Shown here piece by piece: positions 1-5,932 of a stretch of 16,775 nucleotides of DNA. The stretch is from Pyrobaculum sp. Lineage in GTDB: Archaea > Thermoproteota > Thermoprotei > Thermoproteales > Thermoproteaceae. Each line of letters begins with the position of its first letter. Within the stretch, counting starts at the first letter, position 1. The stretch lies in contig JAJHQT010000008.1 in NCBI GenBank assembly GCA_020833205.1, positions 1 to 16,775 of the forward strand, given 5' to 3'. The notes beneath the pieces were generated by a model, which ran no database searches, was not told where the DNA came from, and worked only from the letters and a program-made list of their open reading frames with translations. The translations under genes and the position numbers were made by a program.

Positions 1-2
1 AT

Positions 3-284
3 GACAGGGGCAAGATCAAAGCCGAAAAATACGGCGACCCACAGCTAATTGCACAGATAAAGACAACGCTGGAAAACAAGCTGAGAGAAATGCTGGGAGA
101 GGAGTATGAACAGTGGAGAGACCACATAAAAATCACTAAGGGAGGAAGACGCCTAGTAATAACACATCACCTGCTCGAAAGACTCGCGCAAAACCCCAAC
201 ACAGCCAAAACACTCAAAGAAAAACTTAAAAACACACAAAAACAAAGACACGCCCCCCGCAGATCGCTGCGCCGATGCTGTTAA
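3..284 (+). CDS. 3' end of an unrecognised gene, cut by the window edge
   Basis: An open frame enters from the left edge with no start codon in view and ends at a TAA that lies inside the tRNA-like anticodon loop at 282-284. The visible 93 residues are mostly helical, charged and rich in Lys, Gln, Asn and Thr, ending in a basic stretch. The coding strand is A-rich and poor in G over most of its length, unlike the genes to the right. That composition is typical of viral or plasmid DNA in these archaea (inference). I see no tyrosine-recombinase motif, so I do not call it an integrase, although a gene ending in an attachment site would fit one. The last 10 or so codons lie in GC-rich DNA that may belong to an RNA gene. 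An internal ATG at 90 could give a 64-residue product, but the frame is open further upstream. Confidence 0.5.
   Translation, partial: DRGKIKAEKYGDPQLIAQIKTTLENKLREMLGEEYEQWRDHIKITKGGRRLVITHHLLERLAQNPNTAKTLKEKLKNTQKQRHAPRRSLRRCC
226..231 (+). promoter_or_regulatory. TATA-like box upstream of the tRNA-Asn 3' half
   Basis: TTAAAA is centred at 228.5. The centre-to-start distance seen at most genes in this window (about 23.5 nt) predicts transcription from G252. That is exactly where the A-rich DNA turns GC-rich and where a run resembling the 5' end of tRNA-Asn begins. The surrounding A-rich sequence makes a chance match possible. Confidence 0.35.
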
Positions 285-319
285 CCCGTAGGTCCCGGGT
301 TCAAATCCCGGCGGCGGCG
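278..319 (+). tRNA. Isolated 3' half of tRNA-Asn(GTT); probable attachment-site copy
   Basis: The stretch contains anticodon loop CTGTTAA (anticodon GTT at 280-282), the 3' side of an anticodon stem CCCGT (285-289), a 5-nt variable loop and a perfect T arm (stem 295-299 with 307-311, loop TTCAAAT). It ends with the 3' acceptor strand CGGCGGC (312-318) and discriminator G319. The expected partners, acceptor GCCGCCG and stem ACGGG, are absent upstream: the five bases before the loop, CGATG, pair only at the innermost position. Such 3' halves are what integrases leave when an element inserts in a tRNA gene. With this orientation the element would lie to the left, matching the A-rich DNA there. 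A decayed gene or a split-tRNA 3' half are alternatives. It is not a complete tRNA as it stands. Confidence 0.75.
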
Positions 320-351
320 CTTATAGGTCCATTTTTATACGGGCTTCTGGA

Positions 352-750
352 CTACCGGCTGTTTCCACAAGCTGGGATTTTATGCTGTGGCTGGCATCTC
401 GGGCTGGGATACGCTGTAAGGGTTTTTAGACAACTCGGCGTCTTCCTTATTATTATCATCACCGACGCAGAGCCAGCGCCAAGGGTTATTGCCAGACAGA
501 GAGCTTTACCTCCCTTAGCTGTCTCTACGCCATAGCTGTCGGCTAGGTGCGCAACTTCTAGGCTGAGGAGTTTCTTTATTGTTTTGGCGATGCAATCCGG
601 CGTCAGAAACAGCTCTTGCTGGAGGTACTCCCAAAGCTGTATATGATGCCCCCGCTCCTCAATATGGACGACGTCAACCTCGTGGACACACCTTGATCCC
701 ATGCCGCCAAACCACCGTGACGCAAGGTCTGCCGTCTGCATCTGAAGCAT
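352..750 (-). pseudogene. Downstream fragment of a broken hypothetical gene
   Basis: This frame overlaps the end of the next frame upstream (674-1060). The credible part is a helical segment of about 60 residues from near 690 to 500 (begins DVVHIEERGHHIQLWEYL). It lacks its own promoter or ribosome-binding site. The N-terminal 15-20 residues look like out-of-frame translation of the neighbour. Around 480-380 another minus frame also reads as plausible hydrophilic protein ending at a TAA near 383, suggesting a further frame change. I read the whole 352-1371 interval as one decayed gene of roughly 330 codons rather than three genes, but no family is recognised. It lies between the tRNA scar and intact genes, a common place for decay. 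Confidence 0.4.
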
Positions 751-1060
751 TGTCGGTTACGAAGACTCTTGTGATTTCGACGTATACCTCGATTTGGTCT
801 CTGCCGTGAGAGATCTTTACATAGCCCAGCTCCGCGGAGGCTATGTCAACGGGTCTCTGAGGCAACGACAAGTTTTGGCCGCAGAGGTACCCACTGCGGT
901 GTCTCTTTTCAGGTTCAACTTGGAGTTTTGTAAGCAGATTTACAAGATATCCCTCTCCAATTTTAGTGATCTCTACATCTACCGGAATAACTTTTACCTC
1001 GATTTTTCCAAACAGTGGATGGTGTGCAGTTGCGACGGCCGGCTTGGCGTTTTCTACCAT
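674..1060 (-). CDS. Hypothetical protein, possibly the middle part of a frameshifted gene
   Basis: The frame has 128 codons, starting at an ATG that overlaps the stop of the gene upstream in the heptamer ATGGTAG. That is either translational coupling or the site of a frame change. The N-terminal part is rich in Val and Ile in alternating order, suggesting beta strands (for example residues 17-32), and resembles in style the product of the preceding frame. The last 15-20 residues include Trp-Arg-His and Cys and may be out of frame: the alternative frame 352-750 carries better coding character beyond about 690. There are no catalytic motifs, membrane segments or signal peptide. The function is unknown. 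It may be a real small gene co-transcribed from the TATA at 1391-1401 or a piece of a pseudogene. Confidence 0.5.
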   Translation of the reverse strand: MVENAKPAVATAHHPLFGKIEVKVIPVDVEITKIGEGYLVNLLTKLQVEPEKRHRSGYLCGQNLSLPQRPVDIASAELGYVKISHGRDQIEVYVEITRVFVTDNASDADGRPCVTVVWRHGIKVCPRG

Positions 1061-1371
1061 TTTGCCTTCTTTAAGATTTCTCGGGCTGTTTCTGCGTCTT
1101 GGAAGTAGTACTCGGCGAACTCGATCTCGACATTAACCACGTGGCCCCACTCGTCGAGGCCGATTATCACGTCCGCCTTCCCAGACACCACCTCCTTAGG
1201 CGTCCCAGTGCCGCGCCTAATGATTAGAACGTCGTCAAACGCCTTAACCAACACCGGTTGTGTAGCCACAATATACGTAGTCTGCCTCCACGTGGATACA
1301 ACTTCGTACTTCTGGGCTCCGGAGTGCGACGTGATCCCTAATGGCTCTACCATATTGACAGCTTGAGACAC
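1054..1371 (-). CDS. Hypothetical protein, promoter-proximal part of the 352-1371 region
   Basis: The 105-residue frame is rich in beta-type alternation (residues 20-75) and ends in a charged helix with EFAEYYFQDAETAREILKK. An upstream TTG at 1386 is also open, but the TATA box TTTAAG/ATATTT (1391-1401) is centred 23.5 nt before GTG 1371, so a leaderless start at that GTG is favoured. No family is recognised. The stop overlaps the ATG of the next frame by 7 nt. Because that frame and the one after it continue with similar composition, this may be the N-terminal third of a gene broken by frame changes. The good promoter argues it is still transcribed. Confidence 0.55.
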   Translation of the reverse strand: MSQAVNMVEPLGITSHSGAQKYEVVSTWRQTTYIVATQPVLVKAFDDVLIIRRGTGTPKEVVSGKADVIIGLDEWGHVVNVEIEFAEYYFQDAETAREILKKAKW

Positions 1372-1390
1372 GGTATTAACCAGCAAGAGA

Positions 1391-1401
1391 CTTAAATATT
1401 T
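1391..1401 (-). promoter_or_regulatory. TATA box for the 1371-start gene
   Basis: AAATATTTAAG (read on the minus strand) is centred about 1394.5, 23.5 nt from the GTG at 1371, which predicts a leaderless transcript. Confidence 0.6.
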
Positions 1402-1437
1402 CGCGGTTGTGGATGTTTGATTGCGCCGCCTTTCGCG

Positions 1438-1890
1438 TCAACGCTTCTCTTCTGCCTCCTGGTCCTCTGCGTGTGTGCTTTCGTCCTCCGGCGCTAGGAG
1501 TATTTTCGCGTATTCTGCGAGGGAGTTTCGTAGGCCTGCGTCTTCTGTCTGGAGGGCGATGGCCAGTAGGACTTGTGCCAGTACTACTTTCCTGTCTTCC
1601 TGCGGCAACGCGTTTAGGAGGTTCGCCGTGGCTGTGGATATGAGGCCTATGGCCTCGTCCACCTTCAGCTCCATGTCGGAGAGGATGTTGATGACTTTTT
1701 CCTCGGTTTTATACAGAGTGTATATGGTGCTCAGCATCAGAAAGTCTGTGTCCGATATCTGTAGTTGCTCGGCCCATTCCTGGACCTTCTCCGGGTTCTC
1801 CGCCATATACACGACAAATTTCTCAAGCTCGCGCCGCGGTATTTGAAACATTTTCTCTGCGTCTGCGAGGAATTTATCGACCCAGCTCAC
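1438..1890 (-). CDS. All-helical hypothetical protein with acidic tail
   Basis: The product is about 150 residues if started at GTG 1890, or 156 from the ATG at 1908. The ATG sits inside the TATA box, so GTG 1890 is preferred. The sequence is almost entirely predicted helix, with heptad-like spacing of Leu, Ile and Val from about residue 5 to 125. It ends in a Glu/Asp-rich tail (DESTHAEDQEAEEKR). There is no signal peptide, membrane segment or catalytic motif, so a cytoplasmic protein that oligomerises or binds a partner is likely (inference). It shares a palindromic TATA with the divergent metallo-hydrolase gene, which suggests co-regulation. I do not recognise the family. Confidence 0.75.
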   Translation of the reverse strand: MSWVDKFLADAEKMFQIPRRELEKFVVYMAENPEKVQEWAEQLQISDTDFLMLSTIYTLYKTEEKVINILSDMELKVDEAIGLISTATANLLNALPQEDRKVVLAQVLLAIALQTEDAGLRNSLAEYAKILLAPEDESTHAEDQEAEEKR

Positions 1891-1905
1891 AGTATTACAG
1901 TACAC

Positions 1906-1917
1906 CATTTAAATAAG
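1906..1917. promoter_or_regulatory. Palindromic bidirectional TATA box
   Basis: CATTTAAATAAG contains the perfect palindrome ATTTAAAT (1907-1914). GTG 1934 on the plus strand and GTG 1890 on the minus strand lie about 23.5 and 20.5 nt from its centre. One core element therefore appears to serve two leaderless genes in opposite directions. Confidence 0.6.
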
Positions 1918-1933
1918 ATGTGTATTGATACTG

Positions 1934-2662
1934 GTGTTTTCTCGGGTGGGCGTCGGGTGGGTGTATGAAGGTTTTTTCGGGGTCGACGTGCCGGAGGACG
2001 TGGAGGTGGACGTCGTCTTGGTGACGCACCACCACGAGCGACATGTGGCGGGGGCGAGGAGGGCCAAGAGGGTCGTCATTAACCCCATTGAGTACGGCAT
2101 GGCCACTGATTTAGAGAGGGCGTTGAGATACGCCGAAGTTGTGCTGAGGCGCGCAGGCGCGCCGCGGGACGCAAAGACGAGAGTCTCCGTGGGGTCTTTC
2201 AAAGGCGCCGTGTATAGATTTACAGCAGGTTGGGTAGACTTGGGCGACTTATCTGTGAGAGTGATACCCTGCGGCTCCCACACGTGGGGCCACACCTGCT
2301 TCGGGGTGGAGAACGTCATCTTTGTGGGAGACATAGACAGTTGGATAGTGAGCGTCCGCACCTTCATCAACGTAGTCGCGGCGTTGAGAGGGCTGAAAGG
2401 CCACATGGCGTATACAGGCAACGGCGACAGGGTGCCCATGGAGGAATACGTCGAGTCTCTTACGTCCAGGTTTAAGAAGCTGGCGGAGAGATACGTGGAG
2501 TGCGTCGGCGAGAAGACGCCGTATAGAATAGCGCTGTGCGCCCGGGGCTCCGGAGACGTGCTTCGGCTGTCGGAGGAGGGCATAGCCTTCGTGAAGTACT
2601 TAGCCGAGGGAGGCCACGTCAAGATAGTCTCTTCATCGCCTTACGTGGTCAAGCCAATATAG
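1934..2662 (+). CDS. Metallo-beta-lactamase-fold hydrolase with altered metal motif
   Basis: The 242-residue product has the MBL-fold order of motifs. THHHERH (31-37) replaces THxHxDH, CGSHTWGHT (113-121) replaces the PGHTxGH motif, and VIFVGDID (128-135) carries the usual Gly-Asp. Ligands His32, His34, His37, His116 and Asp133 are present, but the Asp that normally binds the second metal is Arg36. The enzyme may therefore bind one metal, or be non-hydrolytic (inference). A TTG at 1925 is also in frame, but GTG 1934 lies 23.5 nt from the TATA centre. There is no signal peptide. It is divergent from the helical protein gene. Its last 30 nt overlap the tail of the convergent DUF123 gene. The substrate is unknown; glyoxalase-, RNase- or lactonase-like roles cannot be separated. 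Confidence 0.85.
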   Translation: MFSRVGVGWVYEGFFGVDVPEDVEVDVVLVTHHHERHVAGARRAKRVVINPIEYGMATDLERALRYAEVVLRRAGAPRDAKTRVSVGSFKGAVYRFTAGWVDLGDLSVRVIPCGSHTWGHTCFGVENVIFVGDIDSWIVSVRTFINVVAALRGLKGHMAYTGNGDRVPMEEYVESLTSRFKKLAERYVECVGEKTPYRIALCARGSGDVLRLSEEGIAFVKYLAEGGHVKIVSSSPYVVKPI

Positions 2663-2992
2663 AGCCTCGGCGAGGCTACATCTGAAGAGGTGGCTCGGCG
2701 CCTCCGGGTCGTCAGTGGCGCCGAAACCGGGGACGTAGGGGCACCTCTCCGCCAGCCGTCTGGCCGCCTCCCGTTCCTCAGCCGGCACCACCACGGCGTA
2801 GAGCCCCTCGCAGTTTAGGTAATCCACGTGCCACCTCCTCACCGCCGGCCTCCTTAGATGCCTAGTCACGCGCTTGACACATGAAACCCCGCAGGACCCC
2901 ACGTAGACGTAGCCGCCTCCCTCTATCTTAAACGTCGCCGCGCCGGTGTCCACCACGTGGCTGGGGCAGAGGAAGAAGACGAGATACGCCAT
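2633..2992 (-). CDS. DUF123 family protein (GIY-YIG-like)
   Basis: The 119-residue protein matches the archaeal DUF123 pattern, which is related to the GIY-YIG nuclease fold. It has GGGYVYVGSCG (25-35), an RVTRHLR stretch (41-47), RWHVDYL (53-59), an EERE helix (72-75), GFGATDD (89-95) and HLF (101-103). The family is annotated as Uri-superfamily endonuclease, but activity is poorly established. The ATG follows the Sir2 stop by 20 nt and no TATA lies at the right distance, so it is probably co-transcribed with Sir2. A TATA-like TTTAAA just upstream of the ATG would start inside the gene where no start codon exists. Its 3' end overlaps the convergent MBL gene by 30 nt. The length is normal for the family. 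Confidence 0.85.
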   Translation of the reverse strand: MAYLVFFLCPSHVVDTGAATFKIEGGGYVYVGSCGVSCVKRVTRHLRRPAVRRWHVDYLNCEGLYAVVVPAEEREAARRLAERCPYVPGFGATDDPEAPSHLFRCSLAEALYWLDHVRR

Positions 2993-3012
2993 TTAAACCC
3001 CCTTGTACATGT

Positions 3013-3795
3013 CTACGGCTGTGACGAGCCGATGGCAGACGGACTCCGTGGCGAAGACTCTCGGCGGGTGCCGAGCCTCTTCTTGACCTCGTCCACCAGC
3101 CTCGGGAGCACCTCGCCGGCCCTCCCCCTGAGGAAGAAATCGGCGATGGGCGTTACGGCGGACTCCTCCACGTTTACCTCCACGACCACCGCGCCGTGTT
3201 TCTTAGCGATGTGGGGTATATAAGCGGCGGGGTACACCAGCCCTGAGGTCCCCACCACCAGCACCACGTCTGCCTCAGCCGCGTGCTCCACGGCCCTGGC
3301 CCAGGCATCCTGCGGCAGAGGCTCGCCGAACCACACCACGTCGGGCCTAAGCAAGCCGCCGCATCTGGGGCACCTGGGCGGCACCTCCTCCACCGGCTTC
3401 TCCAGCTTGTACACGGCGCCGCACTTGACGCACCTCGCCCGCCACAGAGAGCCGTGGAGCTCCACCACGTTTCTACTGCCGGCTTTCTGGTGGAGCCCGT
3501 CTACGTTCTGAGTGATCGCCGCCTTGACGACCCCAAGAGCCTCAAGCTCCGCGATGGCGTAGTGCGCCGGGTTGGGCGCCGCCCTATGCACCAACCCCTG
3601 CCGCCACTTGTACCACCTCCACACGAGCTCGGGGTCCTTGGCGAAGGCCTCAGGCGTGGCCAGCTCCTCCGGCCTGTAGCGCTCCCACAGCCCCCCGGCG
3701 CCTCTGAATGTGGGGATGCCGCTTTCCGCCGACACGCCGGCGCCAGTGAAGACTATGCAGTGTCTCGACTTCGCTACAACGTCGGCGACATCCAT
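3013..3795 (-). CDS. cobB: NAD-dependent protein deacylase, Sir2 family (class III type)
   Basis: The 260-residue sirtuin uses NAD to remove acyl groups from lysines. Visible features are the NAD-binding [15 protein letters not shown] (18-32), TQNVDGLH (95-102), catalytic His114 in ELHGS, and zinc-binding Cys122/125 and Cys142/145. They continue with the Rossmann GTSG and a C-terminal NVEES segment. Tyr62 and Arg65 (YxxR) match the class III acyl pocket known from CobB and SIRT5, so desuccinylation or similar activity is expected besides deacetylation. In crenarchaea Sir2 deacetylates the chromatin protein Alba (family knowledge). ATG 3795 lies 23.5 nt from TATA TTTAAAAA at 3814-3821. The last 20 residues, rich in Ser, Arg and Pro, extend beyond the fold. 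It leads a two-gene operon with the DUF123 gene. Confidence 0.95.
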   Translation of the reverse strand: MDVADVVAKSRHCIVFTGAGVSAESGIPTFRGAGGLWERYRPEELATPEAFAKDPELVWRWYKWRQGLVHRAAPNPAHYAIAELEALGVVKAAITQNVDGLHQKAGSRNVVELHGSLWRARCVKCGAVYKLEKPVEEVPPRCPRCGGLLRPDVVWFGEPLPQDAWARAVEHAAEADVVLVVGTSGLVYPAAYIPHIAKKHGAVVVEVNVEESAVTPIADFFLRGRAGEVLPRLVDEVKKRLGTRRESSPRSPSAIGSSQP

Positions 3796-3800
3796 ATAAA
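3795..3800 (+). promoter_or_regulatory. TATA box for the candidate C/D box sRNA
   Basis: TATAAA is centred at 3797.5, 23.5 nt before A3821, directly in front of the C box. It overlaps the start of the Sir2 gene on the other strand. Confidence 0.5.
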
Positions 3801-3812
3801 CTTCTTTGTGTA

Positions 3813-3821
3813 GTTTTTAAA
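3813..3821 (-). promoter_or_regulatory. TATA box for Sir2 operon
   Basis: Read on the minus strand as TTTAAAAAC, this box is centred about 3818.5, 23.5 nt from the Sir2 ATG. It abuts the 5' end of the sRNA transcribed in the other direction, so the two promoters are interleaved. Confidence 0.6.
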
Positions 3822-3870
3822 GTGATGAGCCAGGCGTAGCAGAGAGGTGACGCCACACGACCTCCACTGA
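3821..3870 (+). ncRNA. Candidate C/D box sRNA (2'-O-methylation guide)
   Basis: The box order and spacing match archaeal C/D sRNAs. There is a C box GTGATGA (3822-3828), an 11-nt guide GCCAGGCGTAG, an imperfect D' box CAGA (3840-3843) and a 3-nt spacer. A C'-like GTGACGC (3847-3853), a 13-nt guide CACACGACCTCCA and a perfect D box CTGA (3867-3870) follow. A TATA box at 3795-3800 predicts transcription from 3821. Such RNAs assemble with L7Ae, Nop5 and fibrillarin and guide methylation of the base paired 5 nt upstream of D or D' (family knowledge). D' and C' deviate from consensus, so only the D guide may be active. I could not assign rRNA or tRNA targets by eye. Confidence 0.6.
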
Positions 3871-3888
3871 GGGTCTAAGTGAGTTACT

Positions 3889-3898
3889 TTTTTATAAC
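3889..3898 (+). promoter_or_regulatory. TATA box for the secreted protease gene
   Basis: TTTTTATAAC is centred at 3893.5, 23.5 nt before the ATG at 3917. Confidence 0.65.
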
Positions 3899-3916
3899 GC
3901 ATCTGCAAGCCGGCAC

Positions 3917-5578
3917 ATGAGAAAGATCTTGCTCGTGTTGGTGGCGTTGGCCGCCGTGGTGCTTGCAGTGACGTGGCAGACCTTCACAGTGAAAGTGGCC
4001 TCGGCGGAGATCAACGCCCTTGCCGTGGGCCCCACGGGCGGGGCCGTCTTGCCCATAAAGGTGACGCTTATCACGCCGGGGGACGGCAGGGCGTACGTCG
4101 CCGGAGTCCCCGAGACCGGCGAGGGCTTCGGCCCCTCGGCGCAGATAGCCCTCTATGTGGCGTCGCGGTACTCCGGACGGCCCTACACCAATTACACAGC
4201 TCTTTTGAGGGTGTTGGCCAACGACGCCCAGGTAGGCGGCCCCTCGGCCAGCGGCTACATCACCGTGGCGTTGTTCGCCCTCATGAACAACCTCACGCTT
4301 AGAGACGACACGGCGATGACCGGCATAATCCTCCCCGACGGCCTCATCGGGCCCGTCGGCGGGGTTTCACAGAAGGTGGACGCCGCGGCTAAGAAGGGCA
4401 TAACCACGGTCCTTGTGCCTATGGGCGAGGCGCCCAGCGGGGTCTCCGGCATAAAGGTGATCGAGATAGGGACGCTGGAAGACGCCATATACTACCTAAC
4501 TGGGTACAGGCTGCAGACGCCGTCGCCCAGCTCTGTTGACGACGCCGCATTTAGAGTGACTTCGCGGAATCTCTTCAACGCCGTATATAGCTACTACAAC
4601 CAAACCATCGGCAGGGGATACGTCGACACGGCGCTTATAAACAAGCTTAAGGCGGAGGAGAAGTACTACACGGCTGCGTCGTTGATATTCCAAGGCATTA
4701 GACAGTACTATCAACAACAAGCTTCGTCGTCTCGGAGGACCGCCAGGACTCTGTACGACCAGGCTCTACAGATGGCGAAAGAGGCGGAGGCTGAGTTGGC
4801 GAAGATACCCGTGACTATCAACAACGTAGATCTGGTGGTGGCCAGCTACACGCGGATATACGAGGTGTATCTCCAGGCGAACTCCACCTCTCCAGACGCC
4901 GGCGCCATGTATGCACGCGCCGTCACTCTTAGGTCTTGGGTGGAGGAGGCGCGCAAGACGGCCTACGGCGCCGGCCTCAACGAGAGCATGTTGGCGGAGG
5001 TCGCCAGGATGTACCTGGACTACGCCAAGACCATGTACGCATACCTGGAGACCACCTATAGAATAACCTCCAGGGACTACGGCGCCTTAGTTCAGCTGGC
5101 CGAAGACCTCTACAGCAAGGGCCTCTACCTCGCCTCTATGGCCAACTCGATTGAGGTAATCGCCGAGTCTGCCTCGGTTCTGATGGCCGCCGCGCCTGAC
5201 AAGTATCTAGAGGTTGCCCGCTCCAGAGCTCTTATAAACATGGCGCGGGCGGCGCAGTGCGGCTACACAAACACGCTTCCCTTGAGCTACCTCCAATTCG
5301 GCGACTACTTCAGTAGCCAACAAGGAAGCAAGCAACAAGCCCTCGCGTATTACATAATGGCTTCCATTTACTCCACCGCCATGGGAGATGCAGCGTGTAC
5401 TGCAAAAGGAGGAGTAGTACATCAAAGACCCTCTCTGGAGGCAGCGCCGCCGGCACAGGGGGCAACCGTGACGCCGAGAACAACTCCTGCCGCCGGGGAG
5501 GAGGAAAAAAGTGTTTGGATACCTGTACTAGTCGCCTTGCTTGCAGTGGTCGCCTTGGTCTACGCCTCTAGACGGTGA
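3917..5578 (+). CDS. Membrane-anchored extracellular Lon-type serine protease (COG1750-like)
   Basis: The 553-residue protein has an N-terminal signal segment (LLVLVALAAVVLAVTW, 5-20), then a Lon-type proteolytic domain (about 25-195). A long helical region rich in Tyr and Ala (about 215-490), a Pro/Thr-rich linker and a single C-terminal membrane helix (VWIPVLVALLAVVALVYA) ending in Arg-Arg follow. Ser110 in GGPSASG and Lys153 in GGVSQKVDAA form the Ser/Lys dyad. Their separation of 43 residues equals that in E. coli Lon (Ser679/Lys722). There is no AAA ATPase domain, so it should act outside the cell without ATP. Several Asn-X-Ser/Thr sites suit surface glycosylation. The helical region may be a substrate or partner platform. 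Its end overlaps the convergent small membrane protein gene by 11 nt. Confidence 0.88.
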   Translation: MRKILLVLVALAAVVLAVTWQTFTVKVASAEINALAVGPTGGAVLPIKVTLITPGDGRAYVAGVPETGEGFGPSAQIALYVASRYSGRPYTNYTALLRVLANDAQVGGPSASGYITVALFALMNNLTLRDDTAMTGIILPDGLIGPVGGVSQKVDAAAKKGITTVLVPMGEAPSGVSGIKVIEIGTLEDAIYYLTGYRLQTPSPSSVDDAAFRVTSRNLFNAVYSYYNQTIGRGYVDTALINKLKAEEKYYTAASLIFQGIRQYYQQQASSSRRTARTLYDQALQMAKEAEAELAKIPVTINNVDLVVASYTRIYEVYLQANSTSPDAGAMYARAVTLRSWVEEARKTAYGAGLNESMLAEVARMYLDYAKTMYAYLETTYRITSRDYGALVQLAEDLYSKGLYLASMANSIEVIAESASVLMAAAPDKYLEVARSRALINMARAAQCGYTNTLPLSYLQFGDYFSSQQGSKQQALAYYIMASIYSTAMGDAACTAKGGVVHQRPSLEAAPPAQGATVTPRTTPAAGEEEKSVWIPVLVALLAVVALVYASRR

Positions 5579-5858
5579 CCACCTCCCGTCTTGTGTAACG
5601 GCTCTTCTTTTTCTTCTTCCCGTTTGGAAGTAGCGCAAGGGCGAAGAAGGCCACAGGCACCAGATACTCCCAGTAGGGGGCGTACATATAGACGGCTGCG
5701 ATTAGTCTCTCTACGGCGTCTCCATTGACGAGGAGAGCTGGAACAGACAGCAGAACAAGCCCCGCCACTGCAAGAGCTGTTAGTACTCTGTCTCTCACCC
5801 TCCGCAGAGCCAGCGCGGTTACGACAGCCACCACAGTTAAGGCGAGGAGCCCGATCAT
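5568..5858 (-). CDS. Small membrane protein, three predicted TM helices
   Basis: The product is 96 residues from ATG 5858. That start lies 23.5 nt from TATA ATAAAA at 5879-5884. The frame is open upstream to 6047, but those residues are translation of the divergent promoter region and are unlikely to be made. Predicted helices span about 2-18, 26-44 and 52-80, separated by an Arg-rich loop (RRVRDR). The C-terminus is strongly basic (KKKKKSRYTRR), which puts it in the cytoplasm by the positive-inside rule. No family is recognised. It is convergent with the surface protease and overlaps it by 11 nt; no functional link is shown. Confidence 0.7.
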   Translation of the reverse strand: MIGLLALTVVAVVTALALRRVRDRVLTALAVAGLVLLSVPALLVNGDAVERLIAAVYMYAPYWEYLVPVAFFALALLPNGKKKKKSRYTRREVVTV

Positions 5859-5877
5859 GGGGGTGCCGACTACGTCG

Positions 5878-5885
5878 GTTTTATG
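5878..5885 (-). promoter_or_regulatory. TATA box for the 96-residue membrane protein
   Basis: On the minus strand the box reads CATAAAAC, centred about 5881.5, 23.5 nt from ATG 5858. Confidence 0.5.
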
Positions 5886-5932
5886 TCTATCAGTTATTAT
5901 AGGGGTTGTCAATATATTTGACCGCCGCCGTG

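Noticed and set aside
252..319. A complete tRNA of 68 nt
   Set aside because: The acceptor would have two C-C mismatches and the anticodon stem pairs at one position only, so it is not a normal functional tRNA as written.
459..465. GTGATGA on the minus strand as a C box
   Set aside because: No CTGA follows at a suitable distance, and it lies in the decayed coding region.
275..535. Open frame of 86 codons on the plus strand across the tRNA fragment
   Set aside because: Its beginning (RSRVQIPAAA) is the well-known false translation of a tRNA T arm and acceptor; the rest is antisense to the minus-strand coding region.
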